In this document: positions 40,365 to 50,619 of the stretch, in pieces
How the letters are laid out: each line of letters starts with the position of its first letter
Numbering within the stretch: the first letter of the stretch is position 1
DNA from: Caldimonas mangrovi
Lineage (GTDB): Bacteria; Pseudomonadota; Gammaproteobacteria; Burkholderiales; Burkholderiaceae_C
DNA: 64,000 nucleotides
Direction: 5' to 3'
Assembly: GCF_023721835.1 (NCBI RefSeq)
Contig: NZ_JAMKFE010000004.1
Coordinates: forward strand, 358,514-422,513
The notes under the pieces: model-generated
The model's input: only the letters and a program-made list of their open reading frames with translations
Told to the model about the DNA's origin: nothing
The model's database searches: none
Position numbers and translations under genes: made by a program

Positions 40365-41774
40365 ATGTCGACCACCGCCACCTCGCCACCCTGCGCCGCT
40401 CCCGAACCTGCCTCGCCGGCCTGGGCGCTCGCCGGCTTGTCGCTGTCCATGCTGCTGCCCTCGCTCGGCATCAGCATCGCGAACGTCGCGCTGCCGACGC
40501 TGTCCACCGCGTTCGGTGCCTCGTTCAGCGAGGTCCAATGGATCGTCCTGGCCTATCTGCTGGCGAACACGACGCTGGTGGTCAGCGCGGGGAGGCTGGG
40601 AGACGTTGTCGGGCACCGCAGGCTGCTGGCCGCCGGGGCGGCGCTTTTCGCGCTCGCCTCGGTCGTGTGTGCCGTCGCACCCGTGCTATGGCTGCTGATC
40701 GCCGCGCGAGCGGTGCAAGGCGCCGCGGCCGCCGTCATGATGGCCCTCACGATGGCCCTGGTCGGGCAGACCGTGCCGAAGGCGAGGACCGGCCGTGCCA
40801 TGAGGTGGCTGGGCACGATGTCCGCGGTCGGCACGGCGCTCGGCCCGTCGCTCGGCGGCCTGCTGATCGCCCGGTTCGGTTGGCCGGCGATCTTCCTGAT
40901 CAACCTGCCGTTGGGCCTGCTGGCGGCACTGCTGGTGCTGCGCCACTTGCCCGCCGAGCGCGCGGCAGCGGGCCCGGACCGGCCCGGTTTCGACGGCACC
41001 GGCACGCTGCTGCTGGCCGCGACGCTCGGGGCTTATGCGCTGGCCATGACGACGGGGCGCAGCAGTTTCGGGCCGGTCAACCTGGCCCTGCTGGTTGTCG
41101 CCGTCGCAGGCACCGGGCTGTTCGTGTGGGTCGAGAGGCGTGCCGCATCGCCCTTGATCCGCCTTGGCGTGTTTCGCGATCGGGCACTCGGTGCCAGCCT
41201 GGCGAGCGGCCTGCTGGTGTCGGCCGTGGTGATGGCGACGCTCGTGGTCGGGCCGTTCCATCTTTCCGGTGCCCTGCGGCTCGACGCCATGCAGGTCGGC
41301 ATCTTCATGTCGATGGGGCCGGCAGTCTCCGCGCTGACTGGCGCGCTGGCGGGGCGGCTGGTGGACCGGTTCGGTGCTTCGCGCATGGCTACCGGCGGCC
41401 TGGCAGGAATGGCGGCAGGTTGTCTTGCATTGTTCGCCTTGCCGGTGACGCTGGGCGTCGTGGGCTACGTCATGCCGATCATGGGGGTTACCGCGAGCTA
41501 CGCGCTGTTCCAGGCGGCCAACAACACCGCGGTCATGGCCGAGGTGCCGCAGGCACAGCGTGGCCTGATCTCCGGGTTGCTGACCCTGGCGCGCAATCTC
41601 GGTCTCGTGACGGGGGCATCGGCGATGGGCGCGGTGTTTGCGCATGCCTGCGGCACGGCCGACGTCAGCACCGCGCAGCCCGCGGCCGTGGCCGCCGGCA
41701 TGCAACTGACGTTCGCGGTCGCGGCGGCGCTGATGCTGGTGGCGCTGGCGATGTCCGCGGCCGGCCGCCGCTAA
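40365..41774 (+). CDS. MFS transporter, DHA2 (14-span) family
   Basis: A 469-residue transporter with about 14 membrane spans. It has the DHA2 signature WIVLAYLLANTTLVVSAGRL and GRLGDVVGHRR in loop 2-3, and LGPSLGGLLIARFGWPAIF in span 5. These are usually drug/proton antiporters. The GC-rich 233-base region upstream shows no convincing operator. Its TAA overlaps by four bases the convergent stop of the small minus-strand gene. Confidence 0.88.
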   Translation: MSTTATSPPCAAPEPASPAWALAGLSLSMLLPSLGISIANVALPTLSTAFGASFSEVQWIVLAYLLANTTLVVSAGRLGDVVGHRRLLAAGAALFALASVVCAVAPVLWLLIAARAVQGAAAAVMMALTMALVGQTVPKARTGRAMRWLGTMSAVGTALGPSLGGLLIARFGWPAIFLINLPLGLLAALLVLRHLPAERAAAGPDRPGFDGTGTLLLAATLGAYALAMTTGRSSFGPVNLALLVVAVAGTGLFVWVERRAASPLIRLGVFRDRALGASLASGLLVSAVVMATLVVGPFHLSGALRLDAMQVGIFMSMGPAVSALTGALAGRLVDRFGASRMATGGLAGMAAGCLALFALPVTLGVVGYVMPIMGVTASYALFQAANNTAVMAEVPQAQRGLISGLLTLARNLGLVTGASAMGAVFAHACGTADVSTAQPAAVAAGMQLTFAVAAALMLVALAMSAAGRR

Positions 41775-42046
41775 GGCACGGCGCGGCCGGGCGGGTCGGG
41801 TTCGCGGAAGTCGTCCGGCGTCGCCTCGTTCAGCGCGACCTTGGCCATCTGCAGGGCGCCGGTCGCGGTGGGTCCGTCGAACAGCACGACCAGTTGATCG
41901 ACCGCCTCGGCGGCGGAGATGCCCTCCGGGCGCGGCTGTTGCGTGCCGGCGAGGATGCGCTGCGCGTCGGCGACGAGGTCCATGTAGGCGCGCAACGCCA
42001 TTTCTTCCGGGCTCATCGTGCCCCCGCGGGTGGAGGTGTCGGCCAT
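41771..42046 (-). CDS. Small conserved hypothetical protein, 91 residues
   Basis: A helical soluble protein (MSPEEMALRAYMDLVADAQR then FDGPTATGALQMAKVALNE) that I do not assign to a family. ATG 42046 was chosen over the ATG at 42015, which would give a shorter form. It follows the CoA-transferase by 41 bases on the same strand and may be co-transcribed. Its stop overlaps the MFS stop on the other strand. Confidence 0.6.
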   Translation of the reverse strand: MADTSTRGGTMSPEEMALRAYMDLVADAQRILAGTQQPRPEGISAAEAVDQLVVLFDGPTATGALQMAKVALNEATPDDFREPDPPGRAVP

Positions 42047-42087
42047 GATCGGTGCCCTCGGTGGTGGTCGAACCCGAGCAGCAAACA

Positions 42088-44022
42088 TCAGTCCCGCACG
42101 CCCGCGTGCGCCTCCTCGGCAGTCTCGTAGATGTGCGGCGCCATTCCACGTGCGGCCAGCGCCGGCCCCAGCTTGGCGCGCAGGAAGCTGCTGGTGCTGT
42201 AGCGCGTCACCTTCAGGTAGTAGCGATCGACCAGGCCCCGCACCATCTCGGTCCAATCGTCCTCGACCAGCGGGTCGAGCTGGAAATGGTCGTAGTTCAC
42301 CACGCCGTACACCTTGCGCTGAAGCGGCGCCAGACGCGCGACAACTTCGCGGCGCACGGCTTCCACGTCGTCGCGGGTGCGAACGGCCAGCCGCTCGAAG
42401 TTGATGAACAGCGTGTTCTGCTCGGCGTCGTAGGCCAGCCGGTCGGGCAGCGGGCGCATCAGCAGGCGGGCGCGCAAGCCCATCGGCCCGTCGCGGAACA
42501 AGGCCGCATCCATCACTGCCGGCTGCCGCTCGATCACCGGGACGAAGCCCATCAGCGCGAGCACGTCGCGTTCCGGGTCGAGCCCGGGAGCAATCTCGAT
42601 CAGCTCCAACCCGCGTTCGTGCAGCCGGAATACGCAGCGCTCGGTGACGTAGAGCACGGGCTGGCCGCGGCGCAGTGCCTCGCGGCCGGAGAAGGTGCGG
42701 TGCTCGACCTGCGAGACGAACTTGCGCGCACCGTCACCGACCGTGAAGGTGCCGACGAAGACGACCTTCTTCGCGTTCTGGCTGATGTTGATGAAGCCGC
42801 CGGCCCCGGCCAGGCGCGGGCCGAATTTGCTGACGTTGAGATTGCCTTCGGCGTCGGCCTGTGCCAGCCCGAGGAAGGCGATGTCGAGGCCGCCGCCGTC
42901 GTAGAAGTCGAACTGGTAGGGCTGGTCGATGATGGCCTGCGTGTTGACCGCGGCGCCGAAGTTCAGGCCGCCCGCTGGAATGCCGCCGATGACGCCCGGC
43001 TCGGCCGTCAGCGTCAGCAGGTCGATCACGCGTTCTTCGGCGGCCACTGCGGCCACGCCTTCCGGCATGCCGATGCCGAGGTTCACCACGCTGTTGGGCA
43101 GCAGTTCGAGCGCGGCGCGTCGGGCGATGATCTTGCGGGGGCTCATCGGCATCGGCGCCACGCTGCTCGCGGGCACCCGGATCTCGCCGGCGTAGGCCGC
43201 GCTGTACGGCTCGGCGAACGTCTGGTGGTGGTACTCGGGCTTCTCGGCCAGCACCACGCAGTCGACCAGTGCCCCGGGGATCTTCACCTCGCGCGGATTG
43301 AGTGTGCCGCGCTCGGCCAGCCGCTCGACCTGCACGATGACGATGCCGCCGCTGTTGTGGGCAGCCATCGCAATCGCCAATGCCTCGAGTGTCAGGGCTT
43401 CGCGTTCCATCGTCACGTTCCCGTCGACGTCGGCGGTGGTGCCGCGCACCAGCGCCACATGGATCGGAAAGCTCTTGTAGAAGAGGTAGTCCTCCCCGTC
43501 GATCTCGAGGCGGCGCACCAGGGTATCGGGCGTGCGTTCGTTGACGCGCCCACCGCCGTGGCGCGGGTCGACGAAGGTGCCGAGTCCCACTTTCGAGACA
43601 TGCCCGGGCTTGCCGGCGGCTATGTCTCGGAACAGGTGCGAGATCACGCCTTGCGGCAGGTTCCAGGCATCGATGCGGTTGTCCACAGCGAGCTTCTGCA
43701 GTGCTGGCACCAGCCCCCAGTGTCCGCCGATGACGCGCGCCACCAGGCCTGCGTGGCCGAAGTGGTTGAGGCCGCGGCTCTTGCCGTCGCCCTGGCCGGC
43801 GGCATAGACCAGCGTCAGGTCGCGCGGCGAGGTCGTCTCGATGAAGCGCTGCTCAAGTGCCACGGCCAGGTTCTCGGCAAAGCCGATGCCGACGAAGCCG
43901 CCGGTGGCCACGGTGTCGCCATCGGCGATCAGCCGCACGGCGTCGGCTGCACTCACCACCTTGCCTTGCGCCGTGCCCCTGAGAGCGGCCACGCGCTGGC
44001 GAGCCTTGTCCTGGTCGGTCAT
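42088..44022 (-). CDS. Acyl-CoA:acetate/3-ketoacid CoA-transferase with C-terminal extension
   Basis: A 644-residue CoA-transferase with both halves fused, as in YdiF/propionate CoA-transferase. Conserved parts include [20 protein letters not shown], a GxGxG-like glycine region ([10 protein letters not shown]) and the active-site Glu near 340 in [10 protein letters not shown]. About 100 further residues (after about 540) resemble a small STAS-like fold, longer than the roughly 530 residues usual for the core. GAGGAG precedes the ATG. It would activate short-chain acids using acyl-CoA as donor. The divergent diguanylate cyclase starts 105 bases away. Confidence 0.88.
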   Translation of the reverse strand: MTDQDKARQRVAALRGTAQGKVVSAADAVRLIADGDTVATGGFVGIGFAENLAVALEQRFIETTSPRDLTLVYAAGQGDGKSRGLNHFGHAGLVARVIGGHWGLVPALQKLAVDNRIDAWNLPQGVISHLFRDIAAGKPGHVSKVGLGTFVDPRHGGGRVNERTPDTLVRRLEIDGEDYLFYKSFPIHVALVRGTTADVDGNVTMEREALTLEALAIAMAAHNSGGIVIVQVERLAERGTLNPREVKIPGALVDCVVLAEKPEYHHQTFAEPYSAAYAGEIRVPASSVAPMPMSPRKIIARRAALELLPNSVVNLGIGMPEGVAAVAAEERVIDLLTLTAEPGVIGGIPAGGLNFGAAVNTQAIIDQPYQFDFYDGGGLDIAFLGLAQADAEGNLNVSKFGPRLAGAGGFINISQNAKKVVFVGTFTVGDGARKFVSQVEHRTFSGREALRRGQPVLYVTERCVFRLHERGLELIEIAPGLDPERDVLALMGFVPVIERQPAVMDAALFRDGPMGLRARLLMRPLPDRLAYDAEQNTLFINFERLAVRTRDDVEAVRREVVARLAPLQRKVYGVVNYDHFQLDPLVEDDWTEMVRGLVDRYYLKVTRYSTSSFLRAKLGPALAARGMAPHIYETAEEAHAGVRD

Positions 44023-44127
44023 GGGTACTCCTCAGTCGCACATGTTCCGTCGCGCACCGGATCTCGACCATGAGGACAGTTCCTAGTCGACAGCTGTTTT
44101 TCTGCGCCCGACGCCGTCCTCCATGGC

Positions 44128-45300
44128 ATGATCGACCGCATGCCCGAGCTTCCTCACTCCGCGACGCGCGTCGCGAGCCAGGCTCAGCCCGTCGTGCCCC
44201 AAGACCGGCCGGCAGGTGCCAGCGCGCGCATGGATGCCAAGACGCGCATCCGCCTGCGCATCGCGGCCTTTGCCGGCGCCGACTACGCGGTCAACGTGCT
44301 GATCCTTTTCTGCTACGCGGCGGTCGGCACCATCAGCTACCAGGTGCCGTGGCAGATCTTCGGGCTCTCGCTGCTGGCCAATGCTGCCTTTCTCGGCAGC
44401 ATCGCGTCCGGCCTGTCCAGGCGGCTGCCCGATCCCTCGCTGACCGCGCCGCAGGTGGCGGCGGCGTGTGGCGTCAACATGGTCGCTCTGACGCTGGCAC
44501 CGCAGATCGGCTACATGTTCGTGATCAACGTGTTCGTGCCGCTGTGTTACGGCAGCCTGTACTTCGAGCGGCGCGCCTTCCTGCTCGCCTGGGTGCTGCT
44601 GACAGCGGCCGTCGGGCTGGCCTTGTGGTCGACCGGCTTCCACCTCGGCATGGCGCTGTCCAGACCCGAAGAGAAGCTGCTGTTCCTGATCAACGTCGCG
44701 GTGGTGCTGGGACGCTTCCTCGCGATCAACGCCGAGGTGTCGCGGCTGCGTGCGGGCCTGCACCAGCGCAACAAGGCGCTGGCCGAGGCCACGGCGCGGC
44801 TCGAACACCTGGCGACACGCGACGAGCTGACCGGCCTGCCCAACCGGCGCGAAGCGCTGCGCGTGCTGCGGGCCGAGTGCGAACGCGCCGATCGCAACGG
44901 CTCGCGGTTGTGCGTCGCCATGGTCGATGCCGACCACTTCAAACACATCAACGACCAGCACGGCCACCACACCGGCGACGACGTGCTGCGTGAATTGAGC
45001 GGCGCGCTGCAAGCCGCGCTGCGCACCGCGGACCACGTGTTCCGCTACGGCGGCGAGGAGTTCCTCGTGCTGCTGGTCGACTGCGACGCCGCCGATCCGC
45101 TGGCGCCCGTCGAGCGCGCGCGCGCCGCGGTGGCCGCGCACCCATGGGATCGGCTGGTGCGCGGTCTGCGCGTCACCGTCTCGATCGGCTCGGCACAGCG
45201 CCAGCCGCACGAAGCGGTCGAGCAGGTGCTGCGTCGCGCCGACGCGGCGCTGTACGAAGCCAAGACGCAGGGCCGCAATCGCGTGCAGCTCGCGCGGTAG
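44128..45300 (+). CDS. Membrane diguanylate cyclase (GGDEF)
   Basis: A 390-residue protein with about five to six membrane spans (55-200) and a C-terminal GGDEF domain (about 225-388). The active-site motif is GGEEF near 308 and the inhibitory I-site RTAD sits exactly five residues ahead, so catalysis and c-di-GMP feedback both look possible. The first helix of the domain begins [16 protein letters not shown] 44128 was chosen; ATG 44140 is an equal candidate. It lies divergent to the CoA-transferase with no obvious functional tie. Confidence 0.9.
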   Translation: MIDRMPELPHSATRVASQAQPVVPQDRPAGASARMDAKTRIRLRIAAFAGADYAVNVLILFCYAAVGTISYQVPWQIFGLSLLANAAFLGSIASGLSRRLPDPSLTAPQVAAACGVNMVALTLAPQIGYMFVINVFVPLCYGSLYFERRAFLLAWVLLTAAVGLALWSTGFHLGMALSRPEEKLLFLINVAVVLGRFLAINAEVSRLRAGLHQRNKALAEATARLEHLATRDELTGLPNRREALRVLRAECERADRNGSRLCVAMVDADHFKHINDQHGHHTGDDVLRELSGALQAALRTADHVFRYGGEEFLVLLVDCDAADPLAPVERARAAVAAHPWDRLVRGLRVTVSIGSAQRQPHEAVEQVLRRADAALYEAKTQGRNRVQLAR

Positions 45301-45392
45301 ACCCTTCGGGCATCCCGCTTGCTGCCCTGGGCCATGCGGCTGGCGCCGAGCGCCCGGGGGGTCCGGGCCCGTGCCGGCGGGGAGACACGGCT

Positions 45393-46562
45393 ATGCGCGC
45401 CCTGTGCTGGCACGGCAAGAACGACATCCGCCATGAAACGGTGCCCGACCCGAAGATCGAGCACGGGCGCGACGCCATCATCAAGATGAGCTGCTGCGCG
45501 ATCTGCGGCTCCGACTTGCACCTGTTCGACGGCTTCATGCCGGGCATGAAGCCGGGCGACATCATGGGCCACGAGTTCATGGGCGAGGTGGTCGAGGTCG
45601 GCCGCGACAACCAGCGCCTGAAGGTCGGCGACCGGGTGGTCGTTCCCTTCACCATCACCTGCGGCGAATGCGACCAGTGCCGGCGCGGCAACTTCTCGGT
45701 GTGCGAGCGCAGCAACCGCAACAAGGACCTGGCCGACAAGGTGTTCGGCCACACCACGGCCGGCCTGTACGGCTACACGCACCTGACGGGTGGCTACCCC
45801 GGCGGGCAGGCCGAGTACGTCCGGGTGCCGTTCGCCGACACCGGGCCGGTCAAGGTGCCCGACGGGCTGACCGACGAACAGGTGCTCTTCCTGGGCGACA
45901 TCTTCCCGACCGGCTGGCAGGCGGCGGTGCAGTGCGACATCCAGCCGACCGACACGGTGGCGATCTGGGGCGCCGGGCCGGTCGGCCAGATGGCGATTCG
46001 CAGCGCGGTGCTGCTGGGGGCCAGGCAGGTGGTCGTGATCGACCGTCTGCCGGACCGGCTCAGCATGGCGAAGGCCGGCGGGGCACTGACCATCAACTTC
46101 GAGGAAGAAAGCGTCGTCGACCGCCTCAACGAATTGACGCAGGGCAAGGGCCCGGAGAAGTGCATCGATGCGGTCGGCATGGAGGCGCACGTCACGCGCT
46201 CGATCGACTCGATGTATGACCGCGCCAAGCAGGCGGTCATGGCCGAGTCCGACCGCCCGCACGTGCTGCGGGAAATGATCTACGTGTGCCGCCCGGCCGG
46301 CACGCTGTCGGTGCCCGGTGTCTACGGCGGGCTGGTCGACAAGATCCCGTTCGGGGCGCTGATGAACAAGGGGCTGACGCTGCGCACCGGCCAGACCCAC
46401 GTGAACCGCTGGACGGACGACCTGCTGCGCCGCATCGAGGAAGGGCAGATCGACCCGTCCTTCGTGATCACGCACCGCACCAGCCTCGAGCAAGGACCGC
46501 AGATGTACAAGACCTTCCGCGCGAAGGACGATGGCTGCATCAAGGTGGTCATGCGGCCCTGA
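45393..46562 (+). CDS. Zinc-dependent alcohol dehydrogenase
   Basis: A 389-residue medium-chain dehydrogenase. Catalytic zinc ligands are in [10 protein letters not shown] and [12 protein letters not shown], the structural zinc loop is [15 protein letters not shown], and the NAD site is [15 protein letters not shown]. It resembles the FdhA/glutathione-independent formaldehyde dehydrogenase-like branch, which carries the longer loops seen here ([16 protein letters not shown]). GGGGAG lies 10 bases before the ATG. The small gene downstream starts 31 bases later and may be co-transcribed. Substrate unresolved. Confidence 0.92.
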   Translation: MRALCWHGKNDIRHETVPDPKIEHGRDAIIKMSCCAICGSDLHLFDGFMPGMKPGDIMGHEFMGEVVEVGRDNQRLKVGDRVVVPFTITCGECDQCRRGNFSVCERSNRNKDLADKVFGHTTAGLYGYTHLTGGYPGGQAEYVRVPFADTGPVKVPDGLTDEQVLFLGDIFPTGWQAAVQCDIQPTDTVAIWGAGPVGQMAIRSAVLLGARQVVVIDRLPDRLSMAKAGGALTINFEEESVVDRLNELTQGKGPEKCIDAVGMEAHVTRSIDSMYDRAKQAVMAESDRPHVLREMIYVCRPAGTLSVPGVYGGLVDKIPFGALMNKGLTLRTGQTHVNRWTDDLLRRIEEGQIDPSFVITHRTSLEQGPQMYKTFRAKDDGCIKVVMRP

Positions 46563-46593
46563 TCGACCCCACTTTCCCTGTACAGGTGAACCC

Positions 46594-47133
46594 ATGAAGT
46601 ATTCGTCGCAGAATCCCTTTCCCCGCCGCCCCTCACCGACCCGGGTCGCGCGCGGGCTCGGCCTCTTCAGCCTGGGCCTGGGGCTGGCCGAGGTGATGAT
46701 GCCGGACGCCATCGCACGCTCGCTCGGCATGCCCGGCAAGGCTTCGATGGTGCGGGCCTTCGGCTGGCGCGAGATCGTCGCCGGCGCCGGGCTGCTGATG
46801 GCCGGCCACCCGCGCTTCTGGGTCTGGAAGCGGGTGGCCGGGGATGCACTCGACCTGTCGGTGCTGGCGTCGGCACTGCACGCGGGCAACCCGCACCGGG
46901 CGACGGCCATGGCGGCCTTTGCGGCGGTTGCCGGCGTCACGGCACTCGACCTCGGTTGCGCACGGGCGCTGCAGGCCGAGGAGCGCCGCCGCAACAGGCC
47001 CTGGGCCGACTACAGCGACCGCAGCGGCCTGCCGCAATCGCCGGAAGCGATGCGCGGCGTCGCCGCGGACCTCGAACTGCCGCGTGACATGCGCACGCCT
47101 GAGGCCTTGCGGCCCTACGGCACACTGCATTGA
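46594..47133 (+). CDS. Hypothetical membrane-associated protein, 179 residues
   Basis: A small protein with hydrophobic helices near 20-36, 58-71, 80-98 and 100-120 and a hydrophilic C-terminus ending PYGTLH. AGGTGA precedes the ATG by a few bases. The pattern GLGLFSLGLGLAEVMMPDAIARSLG and FGWREIVAGAGLL matches a family of four-span proteins often found next to dehydrogenases or SRPBCC proteins, function unknown. It likely belongs with the alcohol dehydrogenase upstream. Confidence 0.72.
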   Translation: MKYSSQNPFPRRPSPTRVARGLGLFSLGLGLAEVMMPDAIARSLGMPGKASMVRAFGWREIVAGAGLLMAGHPRFWVWKRVAGDALDLSVLASALHAGNPHRATAMAAFAAVAGVTALDLGCARALQAEERRRNRPWADYSDRSGLPQSPEAMRGVAADLELPRDMRTPEALRPYGTLH

Positions 47134-47246
47134 GATCCCCGTTGCACGGGGCGGTCGAAGCCTGCCCGCCGCGGGTTCCCCGCCTTCCTGCATGCGCGTC
47201 GTTTCCACCATAATCCGCGCGACGACACGATGAGGGGACGACCGAC

Positions 47247-47441
47247 ATGGCCCATCGCGCGAACCGGGCTCAGCGGCTGGTGGCGCTGTTCCTGCTGGGC
47301 TGTTTGCTGTTCAGCTTCCCGCTGCTGTCGATCTTCAATTCCGACAGCACGGTGTTCGGCATTCCGGTCCTGTACGCCTATCTGTTCGCTGCCTGGGCGG
47401 CACTGATCACGCTGGCCATCGTCATCGTCGAACGCAGCTGA
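47247..47441 (+). CDS. Small two-span membrane protein
   Basis: A 64-residue protein with spans near 11-30 and 38-60. It has GAGGGG upstream and ends four bases before the SLC5-kinase gene, so the two are co-transcribed. Small membrane subunits beside SLC5 transporters and sensor kinases are common (DUF4212-like pattern), and this may be an accessory subunit. Its family is not certain. Confidence 0.7.
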   Translation: MAHRANRAQRLVALFLLGCLLFSFPLLSIFNSDSTVFGIPVLYAYLFAAWAALITLAIVIVERS

Positions 47442-47445
47442 CGCC

Positions 47446-50220
47446 ATGTTGCTCGGCGGCGTCATCCTTCTCGCGTCGTTGGCCTACCTGGGCGTGCTGT
47501 TCGCCATTGCGTACTGGGGCGACAAGCGTGCCGATGCCGGCCGCTCGCTGATCGCCAACCCCTACATCTACGCGCTGTCGATGGCGGTGTATGCCACCTC
47601 GTGGACCTTCTACGGCAGCGTCGGCCGCGCGGCGGCCAGCGGCGTCGGCTTCCTGCCGATCTATCTCGGCCCCACGCTGATGGCGGCCCTGTGGTGGCTG
47701 GTACTGCGCAAGATGATCCGCATCAGCAAGGCCAACCGCATCACCTCGATCGCCGACTTCATCGCGGCGCGCTACGGCAAGAGCAGCCTGCTCGGCGGCC
47801 TGGTCACGGTGATTGCGGTGGTCGGCATCATTCCGTACATCGCGCTGCAGTTGAAGGCGGTCTCGGCCAGCTTCCTGATCCTGCTGCAATACCCGGCCGT
47901 GGTGATGCCGCACAAGGGCGAAGCGGTGGACCTGTTCAAGGACACGGCGCTGTATGTGGCGCTGCTGCTGGCGGCCTTCACGATCGTGTTCGGCACCCGC
48001 CACCTCGACGCCACCGAACGCCACGAGGGCATGGTCGCCGCGGTGGCGTTCGAGTCGGTGGTCAAGCTGCTGGCCTTCCTGGCGGTCGGTGCCTTCGTCA
48101 CGTTCTGGCTCTACGACGGTTTTGCCGACGTGTTCGCGCAGGCGCGTGCGTTGCCGAACATCGAGGAACTGCTGACGCTGGGTGGCGCGGCGGGCACCTA
48201 CGGCTCGTGGGCCTCGCTGATCTTCCTGTCGATGCTGTCCATCCTGTTCCTGCCGCGGCAGTTCCAGATCAGCGTGGTCGAGAACGTCAACGAAAACCAC
48301 CTGGCCAAGGCCATCTGGCTGTTCCCGGCCTACCTGCTGGCGATCAACGTCTTCGTGCTGCCCATCACCTTCGCCGGGTTGATGCACTTCCCCGGCGGGG
48401 AGATCGACGCCGACACCTTCGTGCTGACGCTGCCGATGGCGCACCAGCAGGAGGCGCTGGCGCTGTTCGTCTTCATCGGCGGGTTGTCCGCGGCCACCGG
48501 CATGGTCATCGTCGAGACCATCGCGCTGTCGACGATGATCTGCAACGACCTGGTGATGCCCGTGCTGCTGCGCTGGAAGGGCTTGGCGCTGGCGCAGCGG
48601 GCCGACCTGTCTCGCCTGCTGCTGGGCATTCGCCGCGGCGCCATCGTGCTGCTGATGATGCTGGGCTATGCCTACTACCGCATCGCTGGCGAGGCCTATG
48701 CGCTGGTGGCCATCGGGCTGGTGTCGTTCGCGGCAGTGGCGCAGTTCGCGCCGGCGATGCTGGGCGGCATGTACTGGAAGCAGGGCACCCACGCGGGCGC
48801 GCTGACCGGCTTGTCGCTCGGCTTTGCGTTGTGGGCCTACACGCTGCTGCTGCCGTCGTTCGCCAAGTCGGGCTGGCTGCCGATCGCCTTCGTCGAACAG
48901 GGGCCGTGGGGGGTCGAGTGGCTGAAGCCGCTGGCGCTGTTCGGGCTGAACGGGCTGGACGACATCAGCCATTCCTTGTTCTGGAGCCTGCTGGCCAACA
49001 TCGGCGGCTACCTGCTCGTCTCGCTGCTCGGCCGGCAGAGCATCCGCGAGCACGCACAGGCGCTGCTGTTCGTCGACGTGTTCAAGGTGGCCGGCGGCGG
49101 CTCGGGCCTGTGGCGCGGCAGTGCTTCGGTGCACGAGATCGTCACGCTCGTCGGGCGTTTCATCGGCCCGGCGCGCGCCAACGACGCCTTTGCCGACTAC
49201 GCCGCCCAGCGGGGCATGAAGTCGGCCGCAGCGCTGCAGCCGGACGCAGCCCTGGTGCACTACGCCGAGAACCTGCTGGCCGGTGCCATCGGCGCGGCGT
49301 CGGCCCGCGTGATGATCGCGTCGGTGGTCAAGGAAGAGCCGCTGAGCATGGAAGAGGTGCTCGACATCCTGGACGAGGCCTCGCAGCTGATCGCGTACAG
49401 CCGCAAGCTGGAGCAGAAGTCGCGCGAGCTGGAGGCCGCCACCGCCGAGCTGCGCGAAGCCAATGCCCGGCTGCAGGAGCTCGACCGGCTGAAAGACGAC
49501 TTCATCAGCACCGTCACGCACGAGCTGCGCACGCCGCTCACGTCGATCCGGGCGTTCTCGGAGATCCTGCAGGGCCAGCCCGACATGGAGCCGGTGCGGC
49601 GCGAGCAGTTCATCTCCATCATCGTCAAGGAGAGCGAACGCCTGACGCGGCTGATCAACCAGGTGCTCGACCTCGCGAAGCTGGAGTCGGGCAACGCCGA
49701 ATGGCATTCCACCGAGCTGGACCTGAAGCAGGTCATCGACGATGCCGTCTCGGCCACCAGCGGCCTGATGCGCGAGCACGGCGTGACGCCGACGCTGCGC
49801 CTGCCGCCCGCCGTGCCGCCCGTGCGCGCCGACCGTGACCGGCTGATGCAGGTGATGCTGAACCTGATCTCGAACGCCGTGAAGTTCTGCGACCGCGACG
49901 ACGGCCGCGTGGCCATCGCGCTGCATGTGCTGAACGACCGCCTGCGCGTCGACGTGCGCGACAACGGGCCCGGCATCGACCCGCTGCACCACGAAACTGT
50001 CTTCGAGAAATTTCGCCAGGTGGGTGACACCATGACCGGCAAACCGCAGGGCACCGGACTGGGGCTGCCGATCAGCCGCCAGATCGTGCAGCATTTCGGA
50101 GGCACACTGTGGGTCGACAGCGTGCTGGGGCAGGGTGCCACCTTTTCCTTCACGCTGCCGCTCGATGTACACCGTGCGCCGCCACGGCAGGCCGCGCCGC
50201 AGGAGACAGACATTCCATGA
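47446..50220 (+). CDS. SLC5 sodium/solute symporter-sensor histidine kinase fusion (CbrA-like)
   Basis: A 924-residue protein. The N-terminal two-thirds (about 1-560) form a 12-13 span SLC5 transporter domain ([20 protein letters not shown], then [14 protein letters not shown]). A linker and coiled coil follow, then HisKA with His near 691 ([15 protein letters not shown]) and HATPase with N-box [10 protein letters not shown] near 805 and G-box [10 protein letters not shown]. All catalytic residues appear intact. Such fusions sense or co-sense the solute they could move, and CbrA governs carbon catabolism in pseudomonads. It overlaps the next gene by ATGA. The solute is unknown. Confidence 0.92.
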   Translation: MLLGGVILLASLAYLGVLFAIAYWGDKRADAGRSLIANPYIYALSMAVYATSWTFYGSVGRAAASGVGFLPIYLGPTLMAALWWLVLRKMIRISKANRITSIADFIAARYGKSSLLGGLVTVIAVVGIIPYIALQLKAVSASFLILLQYPAVVMPHKGEAVDLFKDTALYVALLLAAFTIVFGTRHLDATERHEGMVAAVAFESVVKLLAFLAVGAFVTFWLYDGFADVFAQARALPNIEELLTLGGAAGTYGSWASLIFLSMLSILFLPRQFQISVVENVNENHLAKAIWLFPAYLLAINVFVLPITFAGLMHFPGGEIDADTFVLTLPMAHQQEALALFVFIGGLSAATGMVIVETIALSTMICNDLVMPVLLRWKGLALAQRADLSRLLLGIRRGAIVLLMMLGYAYYRIAGEAYALVAIGLVSFAAVAQFAPAMLGGMYWKQGTHAGALTGLSLGFALWAYTLLLPSFAKSGWLPIAFVEQGPWGVEWLKPLALFGLNGLDDISHSLFWSLLANIGGYLLVSLLGRQSIREHAQALLFVDVFKVAGGGSGLWRGSASVHEIVTLVGRFIGPARANDAFADYAAQRGMKSAAALQPDAALVHYAENLLAGAIGAASARVMIASVVKEEPLSMEEVLDILDEASQLIAYSRKLEQKSRELEAATAELREANARLQELDRLKDDFISTVTHELRTPLTSIRAFSEILQGQPDMEPVRREQFISIIVKESERLTRLINQVLDLAKLESGNAEWHSTELDLKQVIDDAVSATSGLMREHGVTPTLRLPPAVPPVRADRDRLMQVMLNLISNAVKFCDRDDGRVAIALHVLNDRLRVDVRDNGPGIDPLHHETVFEKFRQVGDTMTGKPQGTGLGLPISRQIVQHFGGTLWVDSVLGQGATFSFTLPLDVHRAPPRQAAPQETDIP

Positions 50221-50612
50221 ACGCCACCGTGTCGAAGCAGACCGTCCTGATCGCCGACGACGAGCCCAACATCGTCATCTCGCTCGAATACCTGCTGGAG
50301 CAGGCCGGCTACCGGGTGATCGTGGCGCACGACGGCCAGGAAGCATTCGAGGCGGTGGTCCGCGAACGGCCCGACCTGGTGCTGCTCGACGTGATGCTGC
50401 CCCGTTTGAGCGGCTTCGACGTGTGCCAGAAGATCCGCGAGGACGCTGCGCTGCAGCGCGTGCGCGTGGTGATGCTCACCGCCAAGGGCCGCGAGGTCGA
50501 GATGAGCAAAGGCATCGCGCTCGGCGCCGACGCCTACGTCACCAAACCGTTCTCGACGAAAGAACTGCTCGCGCAGATTGCCGAGCAGTTGGGGGCGCTG
50601 CCCGGCGCATGA
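50217..50612 (+). CDS. Receiver-only response regulator
   Basis: A 131-residue CheY-like protein with acidic pocket Asp14/Asp15, phospho-acceptor Asp58 (LVLLDVMLP), the conserved Thr in VVMLTAKG and Lys in YVTKPFS. The whole length is receiver with no output domain, unlike CbrB, which carries an AAA/HTH output. The ATG overlaps the kinase stop, so it is almost certainly the partner of the SLC5 kinase. Output must be through protein contact; the gene seven bases downstream is the obvious candidate. Confidence 0.93.
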   Translation: MNATVSKQTVLIADDEPNIVISLEYLLEQAGYRVIVAHDGQEAFEAVVRERPDLVLLDVMLPRLSGFDVCQKIREDAALQRVRVVMLTAKGREVEMSKGIALGADAYVTKPFSTKELLAQIAEQLGALPGA

Positions 50613-50619
50613 GCCGTCC

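Noticed and set aside
47422..50172. 916-residue open frame on the minus strand opposite the SLC5 kinase
   Set aside because: Dominated by Gln/His/Arg/Asp in repeats, no recognisable fold; the opposite strand has an intact kinase.
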